From contig NZ_CP029151.1 of the NCBI RefSeq assembly GCF_003095655.1, forward strand, positions 1,301,001 through 1,365,000: 64,000 nt of DNA, read 5' to 3'. Below the pieces are notes generated by a model. It was not told where the DNA came from, did no database searches, and was given only the letters and a program-made list of their open reading frames with translations. Below are positions 7,868 through 17,854 of this stretch, piece by piece (position 1 is the first letter of the stretch; each line of letters starts with the position of its first letter). A program made the position numbers and the translations under genes. Source of the stretch: Dokdonia sp. Dokd-P16. GTDB lineage: Bacteria > Bacteroidota > Bacteroidia > Flavobacteriales > Flavobacteriaceae.

Positions 7868-9178
7868 GTGAATTTATTCAACTGGGCTTTAAAAATGAAA
7901 GGATTTGATACCGCTTTCGCGAAAGCGGAATTGCAACGTATCAAAGACATTCCAGAAAATCAGTATGCCGCTTATATCTCTGAACAGAAAAAAAAGATAG
8001 TTACCCATCACGAAATCTATAATTCATTTTACAGAAAATTTCTTGCCAAAAGAGATGAAAAAGACTGGGAAACACTACCTGTACTGACAAAATCTGATTT
8101 ACAACAGCCTCTTGAAAATAGGCTTTCTCAAAACTATGACCGCAAGAGTGTATACATAAGTAATACATCGGGTTCTTCTGGTCACCCTTTTGTTTTTGCA
8201 AAAGATAAAGTTGCACACGCATTGAGCTGGGTGAGTTTTCAAGATAGATATAACTGGTATCATCTAGATCTGGACACTTCAAAACAAGCACGTTTCTATG
8301 GAATCCCTCTCAATAAAATAGGATATAGAAAGGAAAGGCTCAAGGATAAACTAGGCAACAGATATCGTTTTCCCATTTTTGACTTATGTGATCATAAGCT
8401 TGCCGGTATGGTTGATAAATTTAGAAAGACACCTTTTGACTATATAAATGGTTACACAAGTAGCATTGTATTACTGGCAAAATATTTAAAAAAGCACCAA
8501 CTAATACTCACAGATATTTGCCCAACCCTTAAGGCATGTATTGTAACCAGTGAAATGCTTTTTCCAGATGATTTACAATTAATGGATGAGCAATTTAATG
8601 TCCCAATCATTAATGAATATGGAGCCTCAGAAGTAGGCCTCATCGCCTTTCAAAACAAAAACAAAGAGCTGCAGGTAGACAGTGAGTTATTATTTGTCGA
8701 AATTCTTGATGACAACGATAAAGTATTACCACATGGTGATGTAGGGCGTATTGTTATTACGTCTTTTTATAACAAAGCACACCCTTTTATACGCTATGAT
8801 ATAGGGGATATGGGGTCATTATCTCCCCAAAGCACTCTTAAAAAACCTATTTTAGAAAACTTACAAGGAAGAACAAGTGATATTGCACGTCTTCCTAGTG
8901 GTAAAGTAGTTCCTGGCCTCACATTTTATTATGTGACCAAAAGCATTATAGAGGAAGATGGCAATGTACGTGAATTCATTATTGAACAAACTGCTAAAGA
9001 TTCATTTACATTTATTTACACCTCTGAGAGACCACTTAATGTTCAAGAAAAAAGTAACATTAAAAAAACTACCGCTACATACCTTGAAAGTGGACTTCAA
9101 CTCACATTTGAAAAAGTGGATGTCATGGATCGTAGTAATAGAGGAAAACTTAAACAGTTTGCATCGCTCGTCTCTTAA
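7868..9178 (+). CDS. CapK-like phenylacetate-CoA ligase family protein
   Basis: The 436-residue product belongs to the adenylate-forming PaaK/CapK family. It shows the phosphate-binding loop NTSGSSGHPF near residues 97-106, the EYGASEVG motif and a C-terminal RYDIGD/GRTSD region. CapK proteins in polysaccharide loci probably activate an acyl group for sugar modification; a true phenylacetate-CoA ligase is less likely given the adjacent glycosyltransferase operon. The start is GTG at 7868, because family members begin with an N-LFN-type sequence; an ATG at 7892 is the alternative. The iterated palindrome at 7912 encodes AFAKA near residue 16. It converges on the polysaccharide operon with a 4-bp overlap. 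Confidence 0.8.
   Translation: MNLFNWALKMKGFDTAFAKAELQRIKDIPENQYAAYISEQKKKIVTHHEIYNSFYRKFLAKRDEKDWETLPVLTKSDLQQPLENRLSQNYDRKSVYISNTSGSSGHPFVFAKDKVAHALSWVSFQDRYNWYHLDLDTSKQARFYGIPLNKIGYRKERLKDKLGNRYRFPIFDLCDHKLAGMVDKFRKTPFDYINGYTSSIVLLAKYLKKHQLILTDICPTLKACIVTSEMLFPDDLQLMDEQFNVPIINEYGASEVGLIAFQNKNKELQVDSELLFVEILDDNDKVLPHGDVGRIVITSFYNKAHPFIRYDIGDMGSLSPQSTLKKPILENLQGRTSDIARLPSGKVVPGLTFYYVTKSIIEEDGNVREFIIEQTAKDSFTFIYTSERPLNVQEKSNIKKTTATYLESGLQLTFEKVDVMDRSNRGKLKQFASLVS
7912..7927. repeat. Iterated palindrome copy 3 (inside the CapK-like gene)
   Basis: CGCTTTCGCGAAAGCG, perfect over 16 bp, read as AFAKA near the N-terminus. Confidence 0.9.
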
Positions 9179-9975
9179 ACCTCGTATCGCTGTATCCACT
9201 TAGGTCTCATTACAAAATACTCCCAGAAAAAGCGTAATAAATATAGTGCGGATAGTGTATGAGAATATCCTAGGCAAGTTTTATAAAACTGGTAGTTGTA
9301 CTTGATAAGATTTAATTTATTTGAGCTCATCGAGCCTTCACTTACTCTATAAAAAGCAAGGTCTTCTTGCAAGCCTAAGGCTGGTTTCTTGCTTTTCCTT
9401 ATCGCTTCTAACCATAGCGCCCAGTCTTGTCTCTTTCTAACGGCTGGAGCGCTTATTTTACCTATTGCGGCTGTTTTATAAATGCCCGTGAGATTTCCCA
9501 CATAGTTATTACTATGTTGCTTCTTGTAAGCGAGTTCTGGTAAAGCCACGATGCGTTTTCCAAGTGGCTTTCCACCTTCATCTATATGCACATAGCTGGT
9601 ATAAGAAACGTCACAACCTGTTTCTTGCATGAAAGCAATTTGCTTTTCGAGTTTTTCTGCATGCCATAGGTCGTCAGAGTCTAAGAAGGCTATAAACTTA
9701 CCTTGTGCAGCTTCTGTTGCGACGTTACGAGAATGAGCAGCGCCACTATTTCGCGAAAGCGTAATAAGCTTAATTCTATCATCAAGAGCCGCTAGTGCTT
9801 TCACAATTTGAACAGAATCATCTGTCGAGCAGTCATCAACGATAATTTGTTCCCAGTTTTGATACGTTTGCGCTTGAACACTAGCGATAGTTTGGGCAAT
9901 AAAACGTGCTGCATTATACAGCGGGGTAATAATTGAAACCAGTGGTTCTATATCTTTTTTAGTAAGCTTTGTCAT
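9175..9975 (-). CDS. Glycosyltransferase family 2
   Basis: The 266-residue GT-A enzyme has the family motifs VSIITPLYNA (residues 13-22), VDDCSTDDS and the metal-binding FLDSDDLW. It adds a sugar to the lipid-linked repeat unit on the cytoplasmic face. It is the last gene of the polysaccharide operon and its start overlaps the end of the initiating transferase gene by 17 bp. A half palindrome at 9749 lies in the LITLSRNSGAAH region, where TLSRN is normal for GT2 proteins. Donor and acceptor sugars are unknown. Confidence 0.88.
   Translation of the reverse strand: MTKLTKKDIEPLVSIITPLYNAARFIAQTIASVQAQTYQNWEQIIVDDCSTDDSVQIVKALAALDDRIKLITLSRNSGAAHSRNVATEAAQGKFIAFLDSDDLWHAEKLEKQIAFMQETGCDVSYTSYVHIDEGGKPLGKRIVALPELAYKKQHSNNYVGNLTGIYKTAAIGKISAPAVRKRQDWALWLEAIRKSKKPALGLQEDLAFYRVSEGSMSSNKLNLIKYNYQFYKTCLGYSHTLSALYLLRFFWEYFVMRPKWIQRYEV
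9749..9764. repeat. Iterated palindrome, half-degenerate copy 4 (inside the GT2 gene)
   Basis: TTTCGCGAAAGCGTAA; the left arm has decayed. Read in the TLSRN frame. Confidence 0.7.
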
Positions 9976-11311
9976 CTCCTACAATAGCTTTATAAATAGT
10001 ATTAAAAACGATTTTAATATCTAAAAAGAGCGACCAGTTTTCTACATAGAATATGTCAAATTTTACGCGGTTCACAATATCTTCATCGGTCTCTATTTCT
10101 CCTCTATATCCACTTACTTGTGCTAGGCCTGTAATTCCAGGTTTTATGAAGTGACGTACCATAAATTTATCTATACGCTCCGCATACATGTGTGTATGGC
10201 TAACCATATGAGGTCTTGGCCCCACCACAGACATGTCTCCTTTAAGAACATTAATAAATTGTGGTAACTCATCCATACTTGTTTTACGCAAGAAGCTACC
10301 TACTCTAGTAATGCGACTATCATTTTTACTCACTTGCTCAAGATCTGCCTGCTCGTTATCCCTCATGGATCGAAATTTATAACAATAAAATTCGTGATAA
10401 TCTAATCCATTACGTTTCTGTTTGAAAAACACAGTTCCTTTAGAGTCGAGCTTTATTAAAATTGCAAGCAAAGGGGTAAGCCATGATAATACGCCTACAA
10501 GTACAGCAATAGAAAGAACGATGTCAAACGCACGCTTAATAAACTGATTTAATGGCTTATCTATAGGGATGGTACGCAATGATAGAATGGGAGTAATCCC
10601 TAGATATTGATATTCTAGTTTCTTTGTAAAGATCTCGCGGCTGTCTGGAATAAATTTTAATATCTTAAGGTTGTTATCTGTAAATTCAGATATCTCTCTC
10701 AACTCTTCATTAGTAAACTGCTCTACTGAGCAGTAAACCTCATCTACACTATTCTCTAATATGTAATTAAATATGCTATCAAGAGAAACACTTGGGTCTT
10801 TTACATCAAAGGTGTTACTCACTACATAACCGTACCTTTTGTTTTCATCAAAAAACTTTTTAAGCTCCTTAACTTGGACATTCCAGCCTAAAATAACAAC
10901 ACGACGATGGTTACCTCCTAAAACAGCTCTGTATGTTTTTAATAAATAAAACACACCAAATTTATTAACCCCTACACCTATAAAGACATATAAAACATAT
11001 AGAAAGACAGCTACTGGAGAGGCGCCTACTGTTTGAAATAGACCAAAGAATGCAAAAACAAGTAATGCAAAAATGAATAACTGTAATAGTAAAAGAGATA
11101 CTATACGTGTAGGCTTAGTATACCTATAAACTTCATAAAAATCTGACTTGATGGTTGAAAAAATCCAATTTGTCGTGATATATAATGAGAACACCACAAA
11201 ATCTTCATTCATAATGAGGCATACCCTAGCTAGTAATAAAATAATTACTAGGTCTATAACATAAATTATGGGTCTTATGTAAAAGGAATACCTACCTACG
11301 CGTTGCGCCAT
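9959..11311 (-). CDS. Initiating polyprenyl glycosylphosphotransferase (WcaJ-like)
   Basis: The 450-residue product has four N-terminal membrane segments (about residues 12-30, 38-55, 75-98 and 101-118), a nucleotide-binding-like middle domain, a fifth hydrophobic segment near residue 275, and the catalytic bacterial sugar transferase domain with KRAFDIVLS, FFKQKRNG, YKFRSM and DELPQFINVLKGDMSVVGPR. It transfers a hexose-1-phosphate to undecaprenyl phosphate and so starts assembly of the repeat unit. It lies 2 bp after the UDP-xylose synthase gene within the operon. Confidence 0.9.
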   Translation of the reverse strand: MAQRVGRYSFYIRPIIYVIDLVIILLLARVCLIMNEDFVVFSLYITTNWIFSTIKSDFYEVYRYTKPTRIVSLLLLQLFIFALLVFAFFGLFQTVGASPVAVFLYVLYVFIGVGVNKFGVFYLLKTYRAVLGGNHRRVVILGWNVQVKELKKFFDENKRYGYVVSNTFDVKDPSVSLDSIFNYILENSVDEVYCSVEQFTNEELREISEFTDNNLKILKFIPDSREIFTKKLEYQYLGITPILSLRTIPIDKPLNQFIKRAFDIVLSIAVLVGVLSWLTPLLAILIKLDSKGTVFFKQKRNGLDYHEFYCYKFRSMRDNEQADLEQVSKNDSRITRVGSFLRKTSMDELPQFINVLKGDMSVVGPRPHMVSHTHMYAERIDKFMVRHFIKPGITGLAQVSGYRGEIETDEDIVNRVKFDIFYVENWSLFLDIKIVFNTIYKAIVGDDKAY

Positions 11312-11313
11312 AC

Positions 11314-12300
11314 TTATTTACGTATGTGTTTTGAAAAGTCTTTATGTTCACTTTTATATAATTGTTCTTGAGATAAACTTTTAAAATATTCAAACGTCTT
11401 TCTCATGCCTTCTTTGCGGTCTACCTTAGCCTCCCAATCTAATATTTCTATTGCTTTTGAAATATCTGGTTTACGTTGCATAGGGTCGTCTACTGGCAAA
11501 TCTTGGTAAATTACCTTCTGGTCTGTTCCGGTAAGTTTTATAATCTCCTCGGCAAAATCTTTTATAGTGATTTCATCTGGGTTGCCTATGTTTACTGGTA
11601 ATGCATAATCACTTAATAGTAGACGGTAAATACCCTCTACTTGATCATCCACATAACAAAAGGAACGTGTTTGTAAACCGTCACCAAATATCGTTAGATC
11701 TTCTCCCCTTAGTGCCTGCCCCATAAATGCAGGGATTACTCTACCATCATTAAGTCTCATACGAGGTCCATAGGTATTAAATATACGCACGATACGAGTT
11801 TCTAGTCCGTGAAAACGATGATAAGCCATCGTGATAGATTCTTGAAAACGTTTTGCCTCGTCATATACTCCTCTAGGTCCTATAGTATTTACATTACCAT
11901 AATAGTTTTCATCCTGAGGGTGTACGAGTGGATCACCATAAACTTCAGAAGTTGATGCAATCAAAATACGGGCATTTTTGACCTTAGCCAACCCTAGTAA
12001 GTTGTGTGTTCCTAAAGAACCTACTTTAAGTGTCTGTATAGGTATTTTAAGATAGTCTATAGGACTTGCTGGCGATGCAAAATGCAAGATGTAATCAAGT
12101 TTACCAGGTACATGTACAAATGTCGTAACGTCGTGATGATGGAACTCAAATTGTTCTAATTTAAAGAGATGCTCAATATTTGACAAGCTCCCCGTTATAA
12201 GGTTATCCATACCAATTACATGAAAACCTTCTTTAATAAATCTATCACATAAATGAGACCCTAAAAATCCTGCAGCACCTGTAATTAAAACTCTCTTCAT
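11314..12300 (-). CDS. UDP-glucuronate decarboxylase (UDP-xylose synthase)
   Basis: The 328-residue extended SDR has the NAD-binding GAAGFLGSH motif at residues 8-16, the family hallmark [20 protein letters not shown], and the catalytic Tyr146-x3-Lys150 in VYDEAK. These mark UXS, which converts UDP-glucuronate to UDP-xylose. The enzyme therefore supplies a xylose or related pentose donor for the polysaccharide. It starts 82 bp after the WcaI-like gene, the largest gap among the distal operon genes. Confidence 0.88.
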   Translation of the reverse strand: MKRVLITGAAGFLGSHLCDRFIKEGFHVIGMDNLITGSLSNIEHLFKLEQFEFHHHDVTTFVHVPGKLDYILHFASPASPIDYLKIPIQTLKVGSLGTHNLLGLAKVKNARILIASTSEVYGDPLVHPQDENYYGNVNTIGPRGVYDEAKRFQESITMAYHRFHGLETRIVRIFNTYGPRMRLNDGRVIPAFMGQALRGEDLTIFGDGLQTRSFCYVDDQVEGIYRLLLSDYALPVNIGNPDEITIKDFAEEIIKLTGTDQKVIYQDLPVDDPMQRKPDISKAIEILDWEAKVDRKEGMRKTFEYFKSLSQEQLYKSEHKDFSKHIRK

Positions 12301-12382
12301 AATTGGTTGATTAATCTATACAGATTTAAAAATCTGTGTTCGTAAAAATAAGGAAGTATTAGCTGCTTGTAAAGCGTAAGCC

Positions 12383-13606
12383 TTATAACCTACTCAAGGT
12401 TTGAGAAAATTTCTCTAAAATAGGTTTCCTTGCAAATTTTTCAAGTACATACTTTCTTGCAGCTGTACCCATAGTCATAGCTGTATCTGGAGACAAGTTG
12501 AGAGTCTCTAGCTGGCTCAATATTATATCAACATTAATAACGGAGTTATAAAATCCACCATTTGAATCTTTTATAATCTTAGCTGGCTCTGCGTCTGGGT
12601 GACCAGTGATGATAGATGGTCTAGCGCTCGCCATCATTCCTAAGATTTTAGAAGGCATAACAGTATCTACAACCTCGCTTTTTTGAAATAAAATATGCAC
12701 ATCTGTACTAGCGAGTAAACTTGATAACTCTACGAAAGGAACTGGCGCATAAAATTTTACCTTTGTATCCTTTAAACTTTCCTTCAGAGTCTCCATTTTT
12801 GCCCCTGCTCCTACTACGATAACTTCAAACTTATTAAAATCTAATGCTTTGATAACGTTAGTAAATAACTGCCAGTCTTGCTTGTCTCCCACGTTACCAG
12901 AATATAAGATGCTAAATTTCTCTTTTGAGAAAAAAGCATGTTCTTGAGCCTTTAAAGGGTCACTCTCGTCTGCATCTATCCAGTTGGGGAGATAGTAGGT
13001 TCCGGAAGTGGTTTTCTCTTTGAGTTTGGCCAGCATCGTATGACTTATGGTGCTTACATAATCTGCTTTATTAAGGATACTGCGTTCTAGTTTCATCAAG
13101 GCCTTATAAGGCATACTAGTGTTGTTATTTCCAGAGGCAAGACCTGATTGAAAAGCTGCGTCAAATTCAAAATCTTGAATGTGAATCCAGTGTTTTGCGT
13201 TACGCTTTCGCGAAAGCGTATTTCCTAACCATGCACTACTCGTAAAGGGGATTACAGAAATCACAATATCACATTTCGTGATTTGTTTAAAATTAAATCT
13301 TGACCCTATGGTAAAGTCGGCTATGTGAATAACACGCTTTAAGAATGTAGGCTCCTTGGGAGTAAACTGCTTATATCGATATATATCAATGGTTCCCTTC
13401 TTCTCATGCAAATAAGTTCCTTTGTTTTGATATGATTCTGCTATTTCCCACTTTGGATAGTAAGGAAATGCGGTAATTACAGAAATATGCGCCCCTTGAT
13501 CCTCCAGATATTCTGCTAGTTGTGTGCTATACAGACCTATTGCCGTATCTTCTGGATAGAAGTTTAAGGAAATAAGCGTGATGTGTTTGCCTTGTAGGTT
13601 ATTCAA
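12383..13606 (-). CDS. Glycosyltransferase family 4, WcaI/WbuB-like
   Basis: The 407-residue GT-B protein matches the WcaI/WbuB group: N-terminal ISLNFYPEDTAIGLYSTQLAEYL, WIHIQDFEFDAA in the middle and a nucleotide-sugar region VGDKQDW near residue 240 followed by MPSKILGMMASARPSI. These enzymes extend colanic-acid-like or fucosamine-containing repeats. The palindrome at 13201 is read as TLSRKR. The gene overlaps the upstream acetyltransferase gene by 8 bp. Confidence 0.85.
   Translation of the reverse strand: MNNLQGKHITLISLNFYPEDTAIGLYSTQLAEYLEDQGAHISVITAFPYYPKWEIAESYQNKGTYLHEKKGTIDIYRYKQFTPKEPTFLKRVIHIADFTIGSRFNFKQITKCDIVISVIPFTSSAWLGNTLSRKRNAKHWIHIQDFEFDAAFQSGLASGNNNTSMPYKALMKLERSILNKADYVSTISHTMLAKLKEKTTSGTYYLPNWIDADESDPLKAQEHAFFSKEKFSILYSGNVGDKQDWQLFTNVIKALDFNKFEVIVVGAGAKMETLKESLKDTKVKFYAPVPFVELSSLLASTDVHILFQKSEVVDTVMPSKILGMMASARPSIITGHPDAEPAKIIKDSNGGFYNSVINVDIILSQLETLNLSPDTAMTMGTAARKYVLEKFARKPILEKFSQTLSRL
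13201..13220. repeat. Iterated palindrome copy 5, full 20 bp (inside the WcaI-like gene)
   Basis: TACGCTTTCGCGAAAGCGTA, perfect. Read in the TLSRKR frame, not the AFAKA frame. Confidence 0.95.
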
Positions 13607-14147
13607 TACGATCTTTTATAATGATTGCTGGTGTACCTGTGCAGATTTTTCCTGCTGGTAAATTTTTAAAAACACTGCTTCTCGCACCTACCACGGTGCC
13701 ATTTCCTATTGAAACTCCAGGTGCTACATAAACATCTGTAGCAATCCAGCATTTTTCTCCTATAGTGATAGGGTGCGCCTCTATTGCAAAACTTGAAGAG
13801 TGATAATCATGTGTTCCTGTGCATAAATAACTGCGTTGTGATACCACAGCATTTGCCCCTACAGTAATAGGTCCCAGCGTGTATAGCGCTACCTCATCAC
13901 CTATCCAGCAGTAATCTCCTAAAACTAATTTCCAGGGATAGGTGATTTGAGCTGTGGGTCTTATAATTACTTTCTTACCCACCTTAGCACCAAAACATCT
14001 TAGTAAAAACCGCCTCCAGCCGTATAATGCCTGCGGAGAATTTCTGAACAAAATAACATACACAATACGCCATAATTGCACTATTACACCTAGTTTCCCT
14101 CTGAAACCACTAGGAGTATTATATGATTTTAAATCTTGATAGTCCAC
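13599..14147 (-). CDS. WcaF-type left-handed beta-helix acetyltransferase
   Basis: The 182-residue product contains hexapeptide repeats (for example KVIIRPTAQITYPWKLVLG and VGANAVVSQRS) and an acetyl-CoA site sequence near VAPGVSIGNGTVVGARS. It resembles colanic-acid biosynthesis acetyltransferases that acetylate the polysaccharide or its precursor. It ends the 3-gene stretch with 1- and 8-bp overlaps to its neighbours, which indicates translational coupling. Confidence 0.85.
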   Translation of the reverse strand: MDYQDLKSYNTPSGFRGKLGVIVQLWRIVYVILFRNSPQALYGWRRFLLRCFGAKVGKKVIIRPTAQITYPWKLVLGDYCWIGDEVALYTLGPITVGANAVVSQRSYLCTGTHDYHSSSFAIEAHPITIGEKCWIATDVYVAPGVSIGNGTVVGARSSVFKNLPAGKICTGTPAIIIKDRIE

Positions 14148-15223
14148 TAGCTTTTAAAGATATTAGTAAGCCTTTCTGAAAAGGCTGTTATCGTAAAATT
14201 TTTATTAAAGTAATTCACATTACCTTCTCCTATTTCCTTAATAGTGGACACATTGTTTACAAGGTACTCCATCTTGGCCGCTAGATCTTCTACCTGTTGT
14301 TTTTCTACAAAAAAACCGTGTTTACCATCTTCTATCACATCTACAATCCCGCCTTGTGTTGTGGTTACTATTAACGATCCTGTAGCCATAGCTTCAAGTA
14401 TTGATATGGGTTGTCCTTCCATAGCATAATAGGTAGGTAATACAAATACATTACCCCACTCAAAAAGTTCTTTCTTTTCTTTTCCTCGTACGACTCCTTT
14501 GTAATCTACGTTTTTGAGCGTGAGTAGCAATGGGTTTACTTGAGACCACATTTCGGAAGTGACACCGCCTCCTATCTGTGCATTGAAGAGCACTCCTTTG
14601 TCTTGAAGAATTTTAAGTGCTCTTAAAAAGATTAAAATACCTTTCTCCTCCATCAAGTTACTCAAATATATAAAACGAGGTGCAGTATATGTCTTTATGA
14701 TGTTTTCTTGTAAATATTCTTCGGCAAAATTAGGAAGTACATGTATATCTTTCGACTGTAAAAATGGAGTGAGATTAGCAATTAAAGATTGAGACAGTAC
14801 AATCCCCGTGTTTGATTTCGACATTAAAAAATGTACAATTCTTTGTTGCACACTACTCATTTGCTCATATGCAGTACCTAGATGATTACCATGTATGTGG
14901 GTAATTATACGCTTTCGCGAAAGCGTACCAAACCCAATAAACAAGGCATATTTAAGAACACCAAAAAAGGTCTGTCCTGGTGTTATATATAAAATATCGT
15001 TTGAAAAAACTTTAAACGCTGCTGTATTATACTTGAGATTATGCCAAAATTTTTTAAATGAAAAGCTTCCTAATTTCTCATCTAGCTCGCTAAATGACGT
15101 ATTAACTATAGTCACCTTAAAACCAGACTTAATCAACAAGTTACTTGCTACTTGGTTTGCCAGTGAAACCCCAGTGGTGGGCTCTGGAAAAGGGCCTACA
15201 ATAAGTATCTTTTTATTAGTCAT
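14147..15223 (-). CDS. Glycosyltransferase family 4
   Basis: The 358-residue product has the GT4 features ILIVGPFPEPTTGVS at the N-terminus, IYLSNLMEEKG at the start of the nucleotide-binding domain and the E-x7-E-like motif in EGQPISILEAMATGSLIV. The start is placed at 15223 (MTNKKILIV) because the longer reading from 15304 lies within the preceding gene and codes for an untypical N-terminus; the chosen start overlaps that gene by 8 bp. The palindrome at 14908 is read as TLSRKR. Confidence 0.87.
   Translation of the reverse strand: MTNKKILIVGPFPEPTTGVSLANQVASNLLIKSGFKVTIVNTSFSELDEKLGSFSFKKFWHNLKYNTAAFKVFSNDILYITPGQTFFGVLKYALFIGFGTLSRKRIITHIHGNHLGTAYEQMSSVQQRIVHFLMSKSNTGIVLSQSLIANLTPFLQSKDIHVLPNFAEEYLQENIIKTYTAPRFIYLSNLMEEKGILIFLRALKILQDKGVLFNAQIGGGVTSEMWSQVNPLLLTLKNVDYKGVVRGKEKKELFEWGNVFVLPTYYAMEGQPISILEAMATGSLIVTTTQGGIVDVIEDGKHGFFVEKQQVEDLAAKMEYLVNNVSTIKEIGEGNVNYFNKNFTITAFSERLTNIFKS
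14908..14927. repeat. Iterated palindrome copy 6, full 20 bp (inside a GT4 gene)
   Basis: TACGCTTTCGCGAAAGCGTA, perfect, read as TLSRKR. Confidence 0.95.
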
Positions 15224-16442
15224 TAATAGGTGTGGCAAATAAGGTTTTGGCAGAAAGAAAATTAAAAAACAATGAGAAGTAAATGACCCCTGATTCTTTT
15301 TCAAAAATATTATCTGTGAGCATCATTATGCTGTAGAATATGATTACCAAGATCAGTAGCTCATTATTAAATCTGACGGCAAAGATAAAATTTAAAATGA
15401 GTGTAGCTAAGAAAGCAAGCAACGCAATGATTCCTCCTATAAGTAATAAACTAAGAAACTGATTGTGGGCATTATACCCTCCTTCTTCTAATAGCTTAGT
15501 TTCTAAAAGCTCATATCTCTCTGTAAGTACCTCGCGGTAATCTCCAACACCATAGCCAGCTATAGGACTTTCTCGTATAACATCGAGGGCTATCCCGTAA
15601 ATAGTGAACCTAATATTTGTAGAGGTAGGAGCTCCCTGGCTAATGGATTCAATCTTTTTAAATTCTAAAAATTTATCTCGTGTGCGTGGTATAGCAATCA
15701 TTAATACCAGTAGACCTACTATTACAAAAGCATACGGTTTCACCAAGCCTTTATTACGCTGAAAGAGCACAAAGACAAAGGAAACAACCATAAGCGCTAT
15801 CATAGATCCCTTCTTTGCATAAAGCAATAAAAACAATACTAAAACAAGGTTTATAACGAGCAATCCAACGATTTTCCGTCGTGATTTTAGGGATCGAAAT
15901 ATGTATATGGAGAATAATAATGCAGCACTACAGTGCATTCCAGAATAAATAGGATGAATTTTATATTTACCCACATGGATTTTCATGATCATGGGAAAGT
16001 GCATAAGCATCTCATCAAAGCTATAATGCGTTATATAAAACCATAAAAAGGATATAACGTTAAATAAGGCGACAGTAACAACATAAACTGCAAAGTATCT
16101 TTCTAGATGCGTATATAATCGCTTTATGTCTTCTCGAGAATACATTGCAAAACAGAGCGGAAAGACTATTAACGATAAAAATATGGTGAGTTTCTTAATG
16201 CCAAATTCAACATTATCACTGTAGAGTAAAGTGCTCGCTACTGCGATATACACAAGTCCATTTACTATAAAAAAACGGAAATTAAATGTGTTCTTACTTT
16301 TAAAGAAATGAAGCAGAGAGATGACAGCAAATAGACCTATCGCTATAGATTTAGCGTTAGAAGGTAGTAATACAGATCCAAATAATAGAAAGAGAGCGCC
16401 TTCCGGTAATCTTAAGCTTTCTTGATGCGACTTTGCTTCCAT
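15216..16442 (-). CDS. O-antigen ligase/polymerase family membrane protein
   Basis: The 408-residue product has about ten membrane segments and a large periplasmic loop with IRESPIAGYGVGDYREV and GYNAHNQFLS; the GxGxGD and HNxxL elements are typical of the Wzy_C/WaaL superfamily. It should act in the inner membrane on undecaprenyl-linked glycan, either ligating it to lipid A core or polymerising it. The cluster has a second polymerase-like gene immediately upstream with a 31-bp overlap, so one of the two may be the ligase and the other the polymerase. Confidence 0.8.
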   Translation of the reverse strand: MEAKSHQESLRLPEGALFLLFGSVLLPSNAKSIAIGLFAVISLLHFFKSKNTFNFRFFIVNGLVYIAVASTLLYSDNVEFGIKKLTIFLSLIVFPLCFAMYSREDIKRLYTHLERYFAVYVVTVALFNVISFLWFYITHYSFDEMLMHFPMIMKIHVGKYKIHPIYSGMHCSAALLFSIYIFRSLKSRRKIVGLLVINLVLVLFLLLYAKKGSMIALMVVSFVFVLFQRNKGLVKPYAFVIVGLLVLMIAIPRTRDKFLEFKKIESISQGAPTSTNIRFTIYGIALDVIRESPIAGYGVGDYREVLTERYELLETKLLEEGGYNAHNQFLSLLLIGGIIALLAFLATLILNFIFAVRFNNELLILVIIFYSIMMLTDNIFEKESGVIYFSLFFNFLSAKTLFATPIND

Positions 16443-17854
16443 TGTTGCTGATTGATTATTCCTTGTTTGATAAAATAATCTAATATTTTAGCAATACCCA
16501 TAACTCCGACAAGGATGCCTACATAATACGAGAATCCATTTGCAAAATCCCCTCTAAGGAAAAACACAAGGTGAATAGCAAAATAAAAAGCCATCATCCT
16601 TTTTATTAAAATACTACTTTGCAACCAAGTAAGCAAGTAAACAATTGTGTACGCTAATGCTATTGCTAGTAGTATTACTCCCACTACTCCAAAGTTAATA
16701 TAACCCTCTGAAACCATGGGATTAGATAGATTACTAAAATTAAAGCCATAATTATCTATAAGATGCTCTCCTACAAGTTGCCCTGTAGTTGTAGGCTTAT
16801 CTGGCCATATTTTGCGTGGAACAAAAAAGAGAAAAGCCCCTAATAGTTGATATCCATGTGAGAAGCCCTCGTATTTTACATAATCTATAGTCGCTACAAT
16901 GTTTATAAAGGCATCGTAATGAAGTGTATTAAATACCTCACCTATGCCCTCTCCTTCAAACTCATCAAGAAGTAATCGTGGTTGTATAAAAACCTCACGT
17001 AAAGATGACCTCGCATGCGTAATTATTGCAGACAATGGAAATACAATAATCATGGTGAAAAACATAAAAAATGTAGTCTTCACATTACTATTAAATATTC
17101 TAGGTATAAATAGGTAAATAATTGATATATAGATAGGTCCTAAAGCATTTCGCTTTTCTACTAATGGATTTTTAAACCATAACAATAGTATTACAAAGAG
17201 CATAAGTACTAATGCTATTGCCAACACATTTTTTGAAGAGCTTTTTACATTCTTATAATATTGTACTGAAAGAATAATTCCTCCTAACGGAACTACAAAT
17301 AGCAGTTTTTTCCATAATAGCAATGCCGTAGTACCAACAGAAAATGATGTCTGCCCTGCTCTTGAAATCTCACTTATCACAAAACCATAACTTGCTATAA
17401 AAACGAACAATGATATCCCTAACAACCCTATTAATACCAAGGGCAATCTTGTATTACTTTCTATAGTATGTTTTACGACTCTAGTTTTTCTAGTTTTTTT
17501 AAACAAGGTATAGGCCCCAAAAAAGAACATAGTAAAAATAACTACAAGCACATTTGCATAAATAATACCACTTGATGTATAAGGGAGATTTGTTATAAAA
17601 TCTGCATTCTTAATACCTATCACCCGTAATTGCAGTATGGGTGCTATTATGAAAAATAAAAAGTTAAAAACAATATACACAGATATAAAAGGAGAGTACT
17701 CCTTCTCTTTATATAAATGCCACCAAAAAAGTACAAATAGAACTAGGTTACTCACAAAAAAAGAAGCCCACACCTCTATCTCTGTTGCAAAAGTTGCAAA
17801 TAGAAATGTACTTATTACTATATAAGCGAGTATTAAAATAAGTTTACCTAACAT
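16412..17854 (-). CDS. O-antigen polymerase Wzy-like
   Basis: The 480-residue product has about twelve membrane segments and a cytoplasmic/periplasmic loop pattern like OAG-polymerase proteins, including a long loop with PRKIWPDKPTTTGQLVGEH. It is the best candidate for Wzy, which polymerises the flipped repeat units in the periplasm. It overlaps the preceding glycosyltransferase gene by 11 bp and the next by 31 bp. The Wzy family is poorly conserved, so the call rests on topology and position. Confidence 0.75.
   Translation of the reverse strand: MLGKLILILAYIVISTFLFATFATEIEVWASFFVSNLVLFVLFWWHLYKEKEYSPFISVYIVFNFLFFIIAPILQLRVIGIKNADFITNLPYTSSGIIYANVLVVIFTMFFFGAYTLFKKTRKTRVVKHTIESNTRLPLVLIGLLGISLFVFIASYGFVISEISRAGQTSFSVGTTALLLWKKLLFVVPLGGIILSVQYYKNVKSSSKNVLAIALVLMLFVILLLWFKNPLVEKRNALGPIYISIIYLFIPRIFNSNVKTTFFMFFTMIIVFPLSAIITHARSSLREVFIQPRLLLDEFEGEGIGEVFNTLHYDAFINIVATIDYVKYEGFSHGYQLLGAFLFFVPRKIWPDKPTTTGQLVGEHLIDNYGFNFSNLSNPMVSEGYINFGVVGVILLAIALAYTIVYLLTWLQSSILIKRMMAFYFAIHLVFFLRGDFANGFSYYVGILVGVMGIAKILDYFIKQGIINQQQWKQSRIKKA

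Noticed and set aside
15224-15304. N-terminal extension (27 residues) of the GT4 gene at 14147
   Set aside because: It lies within the preceding ligase gene and codes for an atypical sequence; the start at 15223 fits the family and the overlap pattern.
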